A stretch of 6,214 nt of DNA from Filomicrobium sp. Lineage in GTDB: Bacteria > Pseudomonadota > Alphaproteobacteria > Rhizobiales > Hyphomicrobiaceae. A program made the position numbers and the translations under genes. Each line of letters begins with the position of its first letter. Position 1 is the stretch's first letter. The DNA is taken from the NCBI GenBank assembly GCA_021775655.1, contig JAJFHK010000468.1:1-6214 (forward strand), written 5' to 3'. Below, piece by piece: positions 1 to 6,214 of the stretch. The notes below the pieces were generated by a model, which did no database searches, had not been told where the DNA came from, and was given only the letters and a program-made list of their open reading frames with translations.

Positions 1-628
1 CACGATATTGGCCCTGCAGCATCAACAGCGCCGTGCGCTTTTTGGCATCGTTACCGCGAAACATGATGAGGCCGCCGTTTGTCGGCAGGTTCATCGCGAT
101 AGATTGGGGCTCGAAGCCTTGTTCTCCAAAATAGTTCTGCAAAACGTTGGCGTTTGAGAAAAGCTGCTGGGCGGTGAGCTTATCGTCGGTCGCAGCCGAC
201 CACACCGCGCTCACCTGAATGAGCTTGTCGGTTTTGTAACCGAATACGTAGGAAACTTTCGCGCGACCTCCACCGGGCAGTAGATCATCTATATCTGCTG
301 CCAGGATACGCGTGCGTTCCTGCTTGTTCTCCTCAGACTTGATGTCCTTTTTTCCGAGTTTGAAGTCCTTCTTGATAGCCTTGCGGACATCGGATTCGCT
401 CATCCCGAAGCGCGCAGAACGAAATCCTTCGACACGAGCCGCCGGCTTGTCGGTATCTTCCGTGCCGGCGAGCCGTCCAGCCTTGCTCGGTTCGGGAATT
501 TCGTTTTTGGCAACCTGGACTTTGTCGCGAGAAGGCTTTGCTTCGAGCGGGGCTGCTTGAATACCCACACCGATTGCAGCGGCCAAAGCAAGGGAGCAAA
601 GGGTGCGGACAGGGATTATTTTCATCAT
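1..628 (-). CDS. Secreted protein of unknown function, C-terminus cut off by window edge
   Basis: An open frame runs from ATG at 628 to the left edge without a stop, giving 209 residues. A second ATG follows at once (625). A GGAG (rc of 636-639) sits 7 bases before the first and 10 before the second, so either could be used. Residues 1-30 look like a Sec signal peptide: a short basic start (K3, R8), a hydrophobic stretch (about 9-24), and possible signal peptidase I sites after A25 (IQA) or A30 (LEA). There is no lipobox cysteine at the cleavage region, so a soluble periplasmic or exported protein is more likely than a lipoprotein. Residues 31-65 are charged, Pro/Lys-rich and probably disordered. 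A folded domain appears to begin near 'VEGFRSARFGMSESDV' (66-81). The GMSxxDV phrase recalls the start of small alpha-beta periplasmic domains of the BamE/SmpA type, but that is only a resemblance. I do not recognise the family. It lies 152 bases downstream of gcvP on the same strand and may be read through or have its own promoter. Confidence 0.85.
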   Translation of the reverse strand, partial: MMKIIPVRTLCSLALAAAIGVGIQAAPLEAKPSRDKVQVAKNEIPEPSKAGRLAGTEDTDKPAARVEGFRSARFGMSESDVRKAIKKDFKLGKKDIKSEENKQERTRILAADIDDLLPGGGRAKVSYVFGYKTDKLIQVSAVWSAATDDKLTAQQLFSNANVLQNYFGEQGFEPQSIAMNLPTNGGLIMFRGNDAKKRTALLMLQGQYR

Positions 629-635
629 GGATCGA

Positions 636-640
636 CTCCG
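636..640 (-). promoter_or_regulatory. Ribosome binding site of the secreted unknown protein
   Basis: On the minus strand this reads CGGAG, 7 bases before ATG 628. It supports the start at 628 (or 625) and rules in favour of this frame over the overlapping minus-strand frame spanning 333-680. Confidence 0.6.
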
Positions 641-780
641 TCTGATCGCAGCAGGAATGGATTTGGATGGCGCGAGCCATTGCCGAGTCATGACAGTGAT
701 TCGGTTAATCTTTTCGTAAGACTCTCCGTGGCCGCAGCAACAACCGCGAACACGCCGCACTAACCGCGGGAAGGATCGAA

Positions 781-3624
781 CTATTTTGAATAGCTTTCCA
801 TCGGGGGACAGCTGCAGACCAAATGCCGGTCGCCGTATACATTGTCGACGCGATTGACCGAGGGCCAGTATTTGTCGACGCGGAAGGTGCCGGCGGGAAA
901 ACATGCCTCTTCGCGCGAATATGGCCGTTCCCAAGCCCCGACTAGATCCTCGACGGTGTGCGGCGCGTTCTTTAGTGCATTGTTTTCAGCGTCGCTCTTT
1001 CCCGATTCAATGTTGGCGATCTCCTGCGCAATGCCGAGCATGGCGTCGCAAAAGCGGTCCAACTCCGCTTTCGTCTCCGATTCAGTCGGCTCCACCATTA
1101 GTGTCCCAGCAACCGGCCAGCTCATGGTCGGCGCATGGAACCCGCAATCGACTAAACGCTTGGCAATGTCGTCGACGGTGATGCCGGCGCGCTCCTTAAA
1201 TGGACGCGTGTCGAGGATGCATTCGTGGGCGACGCAGTCTTGATTGCCCGTGTAAAGTATCGGATAGGCCTCCGAGAGCCGCTTGGCGACATAGTTGGCG
1301 TTGAGGATTGCAATGCGAGTTGCCTGCGTCAGCCCTTCTCCCCCCATCATGAGGCAATAACTCCAAGAGATCGGCAGGATCGAGGGAGACCCATAGGGGG
1401 CAGCGGACACAGTCATTTCGTTGCTGCCAGTCTCGGGGTGGCCGGGCAAGTGTCTGGAAAGGTGCGCCTTGACGCCGATCGGTCCCATGCCGGGGCCGCC
1501 GCCGCCGTGAGGAATGCAAAACGTCTTGTGTAAATTGAGGTGACTGACATCAGCGCCGAGATCACCTGGTCGGGCAAGACCAACCAGCGCGTTGAGATTG
1601 GCACCGTCAAGATAGACCTGGCCGCCATGCGAGTGGATGATGTCGCAAATTTCCCTTACGGTCTCTTCGAAAACTCCATGCGTCGAGGGATAGGTGATCA
1701 TCGCCGCTGCAAGATTAGCGGAATGGGTCTCGGCCTTGGTGCGGAATTCATCGAGATCGATATTGCCCTTATCGTCGGTGCCGACAACGACGACATCCAT
1801 GCCACACATTGATGCAGAAGCCGGATTTGTCCCATGAGCCGACGAAGGAATCAGGCAGACTTTACGATGCTCATCGCCTCGCGCCTTGTGGTATGCCCGG
1901 ATTGTCAGGAGACCGGCATACTCTCCCTGGGCTCCGGAATTGGGTTGCATCGAGATCGTATCGTATCCGGTGATTTGGCAAAGCTTGTCGGACAGATCGT
2001 CGATAAGCTCCTGATAACCCTCCGCCTGATCGGCAGGCACAAAGGGGTGGATCTCGGCAAATTCCGGCCAAGTGATCGGAAGCATCTCAGCGGTCGCGTT
2101 GAGCTTCATCGTGCACGAACCAAGCGGAATCATTGCGCGGTCAAGCGCCAGGTCGCGGTCGGCAAGCCGGCGCATGTAGCGGGTCATCTCGCTCTCGGCC
2201 CGGTTCATATGGAAGACGGGGTGCTCGAGATAACTACTCGTTCGAATGAGTTCGTCTGGAAGGCGCACTTCTGGAACGGCGTCACGGAATTTTAGATCGT
2301 ATCCACCAAACGAGCGCCAGACGGCTTCGATGGTGCCCGGCAGCGTGCGCTCATCGACACTTATTCCGACCCTGCGCTGCCCGACTTTCCTTAGGTTGAC
2401 GCCATTGTCGACCGCATTCTTCATGATGAGCCCCTGATAGGGACCGACCTCCACTGTGAAGGTGTCGAAGAATTCTTTTGGGACAATCTCGAATCCAAGC
2501 GACTCGAGCCCCTCGGCTAGTCGCACCGTGTTGCGGTGGATTCGCTCGGCAATTGCTTTGAGACCGCGCGGCCCGTGGAAAACTCCATACATGGCCGCAA
2601 TGACAGCGGGCAGCACCTGGGCGGTGCAAATGTTTGAGGTCGCTTTCTCACGGCGGATGTGCTGCTCGCGGGTCTGCAGGGCAAGGCGGTAAGCGCGGTT
2701 GCCTCGGGCATCAATTGATACGCCAACGACGCGGCCTGGAATGCCGCGCTTATAAGCATCCTTGACCGCGATATACGCAGCATGCGGGCCGCCATATCCC
2801 ACCGGCATCCCGTATCGCTGCATCGAGCCGACGGCGATATCGGCTCCCATCTCGCCCGGCGGCTTAAGAAGCGTCAGCGCCATCGGATCGGCGGCGACAA
2901 TGCCAAGCGCTCCTGCAGCGTGCAACTTGGCAATCTCTTCGGTGAAGTCCTGATAGCCACCGCAAACGCCGGGATACTGGAAGATTGCGCCAAACACCTC
3001 GCCGGCTTCGAGGTCGCTGGCCGGGTTACCGACAATGACATTCCAGCCCAGTGGTTCGGCGCGCGTCTTGATGACGGCGATGGTCTGCGGCAGGCATTGT
3101 TCGTCGACGAAGAACGTATCAGATTTTGATTTCGATACACGATGTGCCATTGCCATCGCTTCGGCAGCGGCGGTCGCTTCGTCGAGCAGCGAGGAATTGG
3201 CAATATCGAGGCCGGTCAAATCGGTTACGAGCGTCTGGAAATTCAGTAGCGCTTCGAGACGTCCCTGGCTGATCTCAGGCTGGTAGGGCGTGTAGGCCGT
3301 GTACCACGCCGGATTCTCCAGAATGTTACGCTGGATTGCCGGGGGCATGATCGTACCGTGATACCCCTGCCCGATGAGGGAAGTTAGGACGCGATTTTTA
3401 TTCGCCACTTCGCGCATGCGATCGAGGGATCCTGATTCGGTCACAGCGCGGCCGAATTCCAGCATCTCCTTTTGCCGAATACCTTTTGGGATCGTCGCGT
3501 CAATCAGATCATCGAGGCTGGCGAAACCGAGCACCGCGAGCATCGCGTCGATCTCATCGGGTGACGGGCCAATGTGCCGGCGGTTGGCAAAGTCGTAAGG
3601 GTGATAGGCTTCTGATTTGAACAT
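781..3624 (-). CDS. gcvP: Glycine dehydrogenase (aminomethyl-transferring), P-protein
   Basis: PLP-dependent P-protein of the cytoplasmic glycine cleavage system. It decarboxylates glycine and passes the aminomethyl group to the lipoamide of GcvH. At 947 residues this is the full-length single-chain form (E. coli is about 957), not the split GcvPA/GcvPB type. The N-terminal half carries the family's RHIGPS (16-21), GYHGT (87-91), the '[19 protein letters not shown]' block (104-122) and the '[12 protein letters not shown]' stretch (146-157). The C-terminal half carries '[12 protein letters not shown]' (499-510), '[11 protein letters not shown]' (594-604), and the PLP-binding Lys700 in 'LNLHKTF' followed by the glycine loop GGGGPG (707-712). 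The end '[11 protein letters not shown]' is typical. The start at 3624 is chosen because RHIGPS lies at the usual distance from it. It follows the gcvH stop by three bases and lacks a clear Shine-Dalgarno, so it is probably translationally coupled. It is intact, with no frameshift or missing key residue seen. Confidence 0.98.
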   Translation of the reverse strand: MFKSEAYHPYDFANRRHIGPSPDEIDAMLAVLGFASLDDLIDATIPKGIRQKEMLEFGRAVTESGSLDRMREVANKNRVLTSLIGQGYHGTIMPPAIQRNILENPAWYTAYTPYQPEISQGRLEALLNFQTLVTDLTGLDIANSSLLDEATAAAEAMAMAHRVSKSKSDTFFVDEQCLPQTIAVIKTRAEPLGWNVIVGNPASDLEAGEVFGAIFQYPGVCGGYQDFTEEIAKLHAAGALGIVAADPMALTLLKPPGEMGADIAVGSMQRYGMPVGYGGPHAAYIAVKDAYKRGIPGRVVGVSIDARGNRAYRLALQTREQHIRREKATSNICTAQVLPAVIAAMYGVFHGPRGLKAIAERIHRNTVRLAEGLESLGFEIVPKEFFDTFTVEVGPYQGLIMKNAVDNGVNLRKVGQRRVGISVDERTLPGTIEAVWRSFGGYDLKFRDAVPEVRLPDELIRTSSYLEHPVFHMNRAESEMTRYMRRLADRDLALDRAMIPLGSCTMKLNATAEMLPITWPEFAEIHPFVPADQAEGYQELIDDLSDKLCQITGYDTISMQPNSGAQGEYAGLLTIRAYHKARGDEHRKVCLIPSSAHGTNPASASMCGMDVVVVGTDDKGNIDLDEFRTKAETHSANLAAAMITYPSTHGVFEETVREICDIIHSHGGQVYLDGANLNALVGLARPGDLGADVSHLNLHKTFCIPHGGGGPGMGPIGVKAHLSRHLPGHPETGSNEMTVSAAPYGSPSILPISWSYCLMMGGEGLTQATRIAILNANYVAKRLSEAYPILYTGNQDCVAHECILDTRPFKERAGITVDDIAKRLVDCGFHAPTMSWPVAGTLMVEPTESETKAELDRFCDAMLGIAQEIANIESGKSDAENNALKNAPHTVEDLVGAWERPYSREEACFPAGTFRVDKYWPSVNRVDNVYGDRHLVCSCPPMESYSK

Positions 3625-3627
3625 CTA

Positions 3628-3996
3628 TTACGCAATCAGTTGTTTATACGCTGCTTCGTCGAGCAAGCCGTCGGCCTCCGCCGCATCCTTCAACTTCAGC
3701 TTGAAGAACCAGCCTTCACCGGTCGCATCCGAATTGACCAGCGAGGGGTCTTCGGCAATGGCAGCATTGACTTCGCAGACCGTGCCGGAAAGAGGCGCAT
3801 AAACGTCGGATGCCGCTTTCACGGATTCGACGACGGCGGCATTGTCACCTTTGCCCAGTTCCTTGCCTTCTTCGGGCAGCTCTACAAATACGAGATCGCC
3901 AAGCTGTTCTGCCGCATGCGCAGTAATACCGATGGTCGCGACATCGCCGTCAATCTTCACCCACTCGTGGTCCTTGGTGAATTTCTGCACGCTCAT
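3628..3996 (-). CDS. gcvH: Glycine cleavage system H-protein (lipoyl carrier)
   Basis: Small lipoyl-carrier protein that shuttles the aminomethyl intermediate between GcvP, GcvT and the L-protein. It has 122 residues from the ATG at 3996, the usual size. Family hallmarks are 'FTKDHEWV' (6-13), 'VGI'-like 'TIGIT' (21-25), '[11 protein letters not shown]' (32-42), and the lipoylation motif ESVKAASD with Lys60 as the expected lipoyl lysine. It ends with '[10 protein letters not shown]' (93-102), matching the conserved G-x-GW-FK region. It lies 19 bases after gcvT and 3 bases before gcvP, so it belongs to one operon. The start is uncertain by two codons: AGGAG abuts the ATG with no spacer, while a GTG at codon 3 (3990-3988) has a 6-base spacer. 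The GTG start would give 120 residues and put the lipoyl lysine at 58. Product identity is not affected. Confidence 0.97.
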   Translation of the reverse strand: MSVQKFTKDHEWVKIDGDVATIGITAHAAEQLGDLVFVELPEEGKELGKGDNAAVVESVKAASDVYAPLSGTVCEVNAAIAEDPSLVNSDATGEGWFFKLKLKDAAEADGLLDEAAYKQLIA

Positions 3997-4001
3997 CTCC
4001 T
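3997..4001 (-). promoter_or_regulatory. gcvH Shine-Dalgarno, touching the annotated ATG
   Basis: The minus strand reads GCAGGAG-ATG-AGC-GTG. The AGGAG element ends directly before ATG 3996 (spacer 0) but is 6 bases before the in-frame GTG at 3990. No in-frame ATG, GTG or TTG lies just upstream, so the choice is between these two codons. Known spacing preferences (about 5-9 bases) favour the GTG, while the habit of annotation favours the ATG. Confidence 0.65.
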
Positions 4002-4015
4002 GCGGTTCATTGCCA

Positions 4016-5161
4016 TCATCGCTTAAACCCTAAAGCGACGAACGGCAGTTTAGATACGTCAAGTGGCAGCCGTTTGCCGCGAACATCTGCAAATAATCTG
4101 GTGCCTGGCTCGCTATACGCCGTGCCGACATATCCCATCGCCACTGGCCCGCCGACACTAGGGCCGAAGCCACCAGATGTTACCTCACCGATCGCTGCTC
4201 CGTCGGCTTCGCTCGCATAAATTTGAGCGCCGCCTCTTACCGGTGCGCGCCCTTCAGGCCGCAACCCGACCCTCTTGCGCCGAACGCCATCACGGACTTG
4301 CTGAAGAATTACGTTTTCGCCGAGGAAGCCGCCGGATCGCGCGCCGGCATCGCGGCGAACTTTTTGGATCGCCCAATTCAGCTGCGCTTCTGAAGGTGTG
4401 GTGGTCTTGTCAATGTCGGAACCGTGGAGACACAGGCCCGCTTCCAAACGAAGGCTGTCGCGGGCGCCAAGTCCAATTGCTTCAACTTCATCCATCCCCA
4501 GAAGTGCATGCGCAATTCTAGCGGCAGCTTCATTGGGCACGCTGATTTCGTAGCCGTCTTCACCTGTATAACCGGAGCGCGAAACCGGGCAATCTTCGCC
4601 AAGCAGTTTCAGTGACTTCACATCCATGAAGCGCATCGAGGCACAATCAGCATCAAGGCGAGCCAGCGCTGCTTCCGCCTTCGGTCCCTGCAGAGCGATC
4701 AACGCGCGATCAACCTTTTCGACGACCACACCGGACGGGAGATGTTGCTTCAGATGGGCTTCGTCAGCCGCCTTGTTGGCTGCGTTGACAATGAGGACCA
4801 GCCGGTCGCCAAAGTTGGCGACCATTAAATCGTCGCGGATGCCGCCGTTTTCGTCGGTAAAGAAGCCGTAGCGTTGTCGGCCTGGCTGAATGCCTAGGAT
4901 ATCGACCGGGATAAGCGCTTCCAAAGCGAGCTTTGCTTCATCCAAATCTCCGCTCTGGGCGACGATACTCAGCTGGCCCATGTGGGAGATATCAAACAGG
5001 CCTGCCATTGAGCGCGTTTGGAGGTGTTCTTTCAGGATGCCGCGCGGATACTGAACCGGCATTTCGTAGCCGGCAAACCCCACCATTCTCGCGCCGTTCT
5101 CGATGTGGAAATCATAGAGCGGTGTCCTCTGTTGATCGCCGTTTTCTGCAGCGTCCGCCAT
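4016..5161 (-). CDS. gcvT: Aminomethyltransferase, T-protein of glycine cleavage system
   Basis: Folate-dependent T-protein. It takes the aminomethyl group from lipoylated GcvH, transfers the one-carbon unit to tetrahydrofolate to make 5,10-methylene-THF, and releases ammonia. With the start at 5161 it has 381 residues, close to the family norm. Seen in order are '[26 protein letters not shown]' type N-terminus (13-38), '[11 protein letters not shown]' (54-64), 'GGIRDDL' (106-112) holding the Asp pair that includes the folate-site catalytic aspartate, 'LIALQGPKA' (154-162), '[11 protein letters not shown]' (196-206), '[17 protein letters not shown]' (231-247), and the C-terminal barrel with '[21 protein letters not shown]' region (325-345). 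The frame stays open upstream to a TTG at 5248. Those extra 29 residues are basic and unlike GcvT, and the good ribosome binding site belongs to ATG 5161. It is the first gene of the gcvTHP operon and ends at TGA 4016-4018. Confidence 0.97.
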   Translation of the reverse strand: MADAAENGDQQRTPLYDFHIENGARMVGFAGYEMPVQYPRGILKEHLQTRSMAGLFDISHMGQLSIVAQSGDLDEAKLALEALIPVDILGIQPGRQRYGFFTDENGGIRDDLMVANFGDRLVLIVNAANKAADEAHLKQHLPSGVVVEKVDRALIALQGPKAEAALARLDADCASMRFMDVKSLKLLGEDCPVSRSGYTGEDGYEISVPNEAAARIAHALLGMDEVEAIGLGARDSLRLEAGLCLHGSDIDKTTTPSEAQLNWAIQKVRRDAGARSGGFLGENVILQQVRDGVRRKRVGLRPEGRAPVRGGAQIYASEADGAAIGEVTSGGFGPSVGGPVAMGYVGTAYSEPGTRLFADVRGKRLPLDVSKLPFVALGFKR

Positions 5162-5170
5162 GTAGCTACG

Positions 5171-5176
5171 TCCTCT
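5171..5176 (-). promoter_or_regulatory. gcvT Shine-Dalgarno that fixes the start at 5161
   Basis: The minus strand reads AGAGGA, 9 bases before ATG 5161. It supports a 381-residue GcvT instead of the 410-residue reading frame that begins with TTG at 5248. Confidence 0.7.
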
Positions 5177-5220
5177 TCGGAATGCGCGACCCGAATTTAA
5201 GCCTCGTCGAAGTCGATGGC

Positions 5221-5244
5221 TGGTGTCAATCGCGGTTTTGACCA
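5221..5244. promoter_or_regulatory. Inverted repeat over the candidate gcvT -35, possible operator
   Basis: GTCAA (5225-5229) and TTGAC (5238-5242) form a perfect inverted repeat with an 8-base spacer. Flanking TGGT (5221-5224) and ACCA (5241-5244) add further symmetry, out of register by one. It overlaps the candidate -35 box, as a repressor or activator site might. No named regulator's consensus is matched; the arm order is the opposite of an FNR/FixK site (TTGA-N6-TCAA). Confidence 0.25.
5224..5229 (-). promoter_or_regulatory. Candidate -35 box for gcvTHP
   Basis: The minus strand has a perfect TTGACA, 62 bases before the gcvT ATG, a sensible distance for a short leader. No clear -10 hexamer stands at 16-18 bases; the nearest AT-rich element, TTAAAT, is about 23 bases away. 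Alphaproteobacterial -10 boxes are often poor matches, so this is a candidate only. Confidence 0.3.
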
Positions 5245-5504
5245 ACAAAAATAAGTGCGCGCGCCGACAAGAAAACGACTGCGGTGCGGATTGAGGCTAT
5301 GCATGGACGGTTCGAATTATGCACAGGACTGACGATCGATGACATTCAACAAAGACAACGGACGCGGCTTGCAGTATATTGCGCAAATAAGCGTCGTGAG
5401 TTCCGGCACTTGAGATTACCAAAAGAAAATTAGCACTGCACGAATGATCTGGGATGCCGGTCATCTTGTCGGCGCGGAGGGTTGGACGGGAGCCTTGTTC
5501 AAAT

Positions 5505-5510
5505 AGGAGG
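5505..5510 (+). promoter_or_regulatory. Ribosome binding site of the CBS-domain gene
   Basis: A perfect AGGAGG stands 7 bases before ATG 5518. It decides this start over the in-frame TTG at 5482, which has no comparable site and would add 12 residues outside the domain. Confidence 0.85.
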
Positions 5511-5517
5511 CGGCCCA

Positions 5518-5961
5518 ATGGTCACCGCGAAGCAGCTTGTTGAAATTAAAGGAACCGACGTCTGGACAGTCAGTCCCATCGATACGGTTTATGAGGCGAT
5601 CAGCAGTATGGCCGAAAGGGATGTCGGATCCTTACTGGTCATGAACGGCAGAAAACTTGTCGGGATCATCACCGAGCGTCACTACTCCCGCAATGTCATC
5701 CTCAAAGGGAAAACCTCTCCGGATACGCTCGTCGGCGAAATCATGGACCGGTGCGTTGTTTGTGCGCGGCCTGAGCAAAGCGTCGATCAGTGCATGGAGC
5801 TAATGACGCGCCGCCGCGTCCGCCACCTTCCGGTTCTGGAAAAAGGACGGGTGGTCGGCATCATTTCCATCGGCGACATCGTCAAGAGCATCATCGACGA
5901 CAAGAACTTTATTATTTCCGAACTGCACAACTATATCAGCGGTGAAAAATCCGTTCACTAG
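5518..5961 (+). CDS. Tandem CBS-domain (Bateman module) protein
   Basis: A 147-residue cytoplasmic protein made almost wholly of one CBS pair, with no enzyme or transporter domain attached. CBS1 spans about residues 12-65 ('VWTVSPIDTVYEAISSMAE', 'VGSLLVMNGRKLVGIITER'). CBS2 spans about 75-130 ('MDRCVVCARPEQSVDQCMELM', 'RVRHLPVLEKGRVVGIISIGD'). A short helix-like tail ends at 147. Stand-alone pairs of this kind bind adenosine nucleotides (AMP, ATP, SAM, NAD) and act as energy or redox sensors on partner proteins. Its ligand and partner cannot be told from sequence. The motif G-h-h-S/T-x-x-D, whose Asp contacts the ligand ribose, is complete in CBS2 (S117, D120). In CBS1 the Asp is His55 (TERHYSR, where relatives usually have TERDYAR). 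It is divergent from gcvTHP and convergent with the IalB-family gene. Family assignment is firm, function open. Confidence 0.93.
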   Translation: MVTAKQLVEIKGTDVWTVSPIDTVYEAISSMAERDVGSLLVMNGRKLVGIITERHYSRNVILKGKTSPDTLVGEIMDRCVVCARPEQSVDQCMELMTRRRVRHLPVLEKGRVVGIISIGDIVKSIIDDKNFIISELHNYISGEKSVH

Positions 5962-5995
5962 TACGATGAATGCAAGACTGGATATGCAGTTGCAA

Positions 5996-6019
5996 ACGGC
6001 GTCGAATTCTTGGCGCCGT
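5996..6019 (+). terminator. Hairpin after the CBS gene, possible terminator in the convergent gap
   Basis: The plus-strand RNA can form a 10-pair stem (5996-6005 with 6010-6019), six of the pairs being an unbroken ACGGCG/CGCCGT base, with two G-U wobbles and an AUUC tetraloop. It starts 35 bases after the CBS stop. No U-tract follows on the plus strand, and only a TTT follows on the minus strand, where two pairs of the stem are lost. It may help end transcription of the CBS gene or protect its mRNA 3' end, but it is not a classic intrinsic terminator. Confidence 0.4.
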
Positions 6020-6078
6020 ACTCGGGCAATATTCACTTGCGCATCTAGCTTAGTGAAGGCGGTCGACCCGCTCGTCTC

Positions 6079-6214
6079 TCATTTCAGCTTGGCGTATGCG
6101 GCGGCAAAGCCGGTCAGCGGCATTGCAATGCTCAATGGCTTCTTCGTGAGGTTTTGGAAACCAACTTTAATTGCCTTGCCCGACTGCTTGGCAGTGACCT
6201 GCCCGTTGTCGAGG
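6079..6214 (-). CDS. Invasion-associated locus B (IalB) family protein, C-terminal fragment
   Basis: The last 44 codons and the TGA stop (6081-6079) of a gene that begins beyond the right edge. The fragment contains 'AIKVGFQNLTKKPLSIAMPL' followed by 'TGFAAAYAKLK', which matches the usual end of IalB-family proteins: a V-x-F-x-(D/N)-L-x-K-(K/P) strand, then hydrophobic SL/PL, then GF-x-AY-x-L at the extreme C-terminus. The family is largely alphaproteobacterial, and its members are normally exported periplasmic or outer-membrane-associated proteins. It was named for a Bartonella erythrocyte-invasion locus but is widespread in free-living species, so no virulence role is implied. The signal peptide cannot be seen here. 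It is convergent with the CBS gene, 117 bases apart. Confidence 0.72.
   Translation of the reverse strand, partial: LDNGQVTAKQSGKAIKVGFQNLTKKPLSIAMPLTGFAAAYAKLK

Larger units (their letters stand above)
5162..5517. other. Divergent intergenic region between gcvT and the CBS-domain gene
   Basis: These 356 bases contain no gene I can support; the short open frames here lack ribosome binding sites and family resemblance. It must hold the promoters for gcvTHP (leftward) and the CBS gene (rightward). Visible are the two ribosome binding sites at its ends, a TTGACA box inside an inverted repeat near 5221-5244, a perfect 8-base palindrome TTGCGCAA in 5379-5386, and two copies of TATGCA exactly 20 bases apart (5298 and 5318). 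I looked for the conserved cores of a glycine riboswitch on the gcvT sense strand and did not see them. The middle is visibly more AT-rich than the flanking genes. Confidence 0.6.

Noticed and set aside
333..680. 115-codon minus-strand frame overlapping the secreted protein gene
   Set aside because: It is out of frame with the signal-peptide-bearing frame starting at 628, which has a Shine-Dalgarno. The translation is Cys/Arg-rich and unlike a real protein.
667..694. Short hairpin ATGGC-N4-GCCAT and palindrome GTCATGAC upstream of the secreted protein gene
   Set aside because: These are short enough to arise by chance, and no -35/-10 pair gives them a regulatory context.
742..769. AACCGCG repeated twice at 20-base spacing with a CCGCGG palindrome, as a possible gcvP terminator
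   Set aside because: The possible stems are only 4-5 pairs with long loops and no T-run on the minus strand, so I do not call a terminator.
842..1243. 133-codon plus-strand open frame antisense to the gcvP 3' end
   Set aside because: It is a shadow of the conserved gcvP C-terminus, with no start signal and a low-complexity Ser/Ala/Arg-rich translation.
1834..2295. 153-codon plus-strand open frame antisense to gcvP
   Set aside because: It lies wholly inside gcvP, whose protein is conserved throughout. No ribosome binding site or family resemblance is seen, and long antisense frames are expected in GC-rich genes.
5162..5248. 29-residue N-terminal extension of GcvT from TTG 5248
   Set aside because: The basic sequence is unlike GcvT. 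ATG 5161 has a good Shine-Dalgarno and gives the usual family length, and the extension would cover the likely promoter.
5297..5518. 73-codon minus-strand open frame in the divergent spacer
   Set aside because: No Shine-Dalgarno, no recognisable family, and it overlaps the region needed for the CBS gene's promoter and ribosome binding site.
5800..6036. 78-codon minus-strand open frame over the end of the CBS gene
   Set aside because: It is antisense to the conserved CBS2 domain, and its remaining part crosses the convergent hairpin.
1..6214. A previously undescribed biological system, mobile element, CRISPR array or RNA gene
   Set aside because: All well-conserved genes belong to known families. 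I saw no transposase, terminal repeats, spaced-repeat array or tRNA/rRNA-like sequence.

Overview
The window looks like an ordinary alphaproteobacterial chromosome segment. It is centred on a complete glycine cleavage (gcv) operon on the minus strand. The alphaproteobacterial reading rests on the C-terminus of an IalB-family protein at the right edge, the style of the two-CBS-domain protein, the full-length single-chain P-protein, and moderately GC-rich coding sequence. A Hyphomicrobiales-type organism is my best guess. That is inference from family resemblance, not a search result.

Layout, left to right. At 1-628 (minus) lies the N-terminal 209 residues of a secreted protein of unknown function that runs off the left edge. 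At 629-780 is a 152-base spacer holding that gene's ribosome binding site and no convincing terminator for gcvP. At 781-3624 (minus) is gcvP, at 3628-3996 (minus) gcvH, and at 4016-5161 (minus) gcvT. The transcription order is therefore gcvT-gcvH-gcvP, with gaps of 19 and 3 bases. At 5162-5517 is a divergent regulatory region. At 5518-5961 (plus) is a 147-residue protein made of a CBS-domain pair. At 5962-6078 is a convergent spacer with a 10-pair hairpin. At 6079-6214 (minus) are the last 44 codons of an IalB-family protein whose start is outside the window.

How the genes work together. GcvP (PLP enzyme) decarboxylates glycine and loads the aminomethyl group onto the lipoyl arm of GcvH. GcvT transfers the methylene carbon to tetrahydrofolate and releases ammonia. 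The fourth component, dihydrolipoyl dehydrogenase (L-protein), is not here and is presumably encoded elsewhere. The CBS protein is divergent from the operon; a regulatory link with it is possible but not shown by the sequence.

I found no mobile element, CRISPR array, tRNA, rRNA or novel multi-gene system. The items worth a second look are small. They are an Asp-to-His change at a ligand-contact position of the first CBS domain, a Shine-Dalgarno that touches the annotated gcvH ATG and fits a GTG two codons later, a tandem-stop junction between gcvH and gcvP without its own Shine-Dalgarno, an inverted repeat over a candidate gcvT -35 box, and the convergent hairpin.
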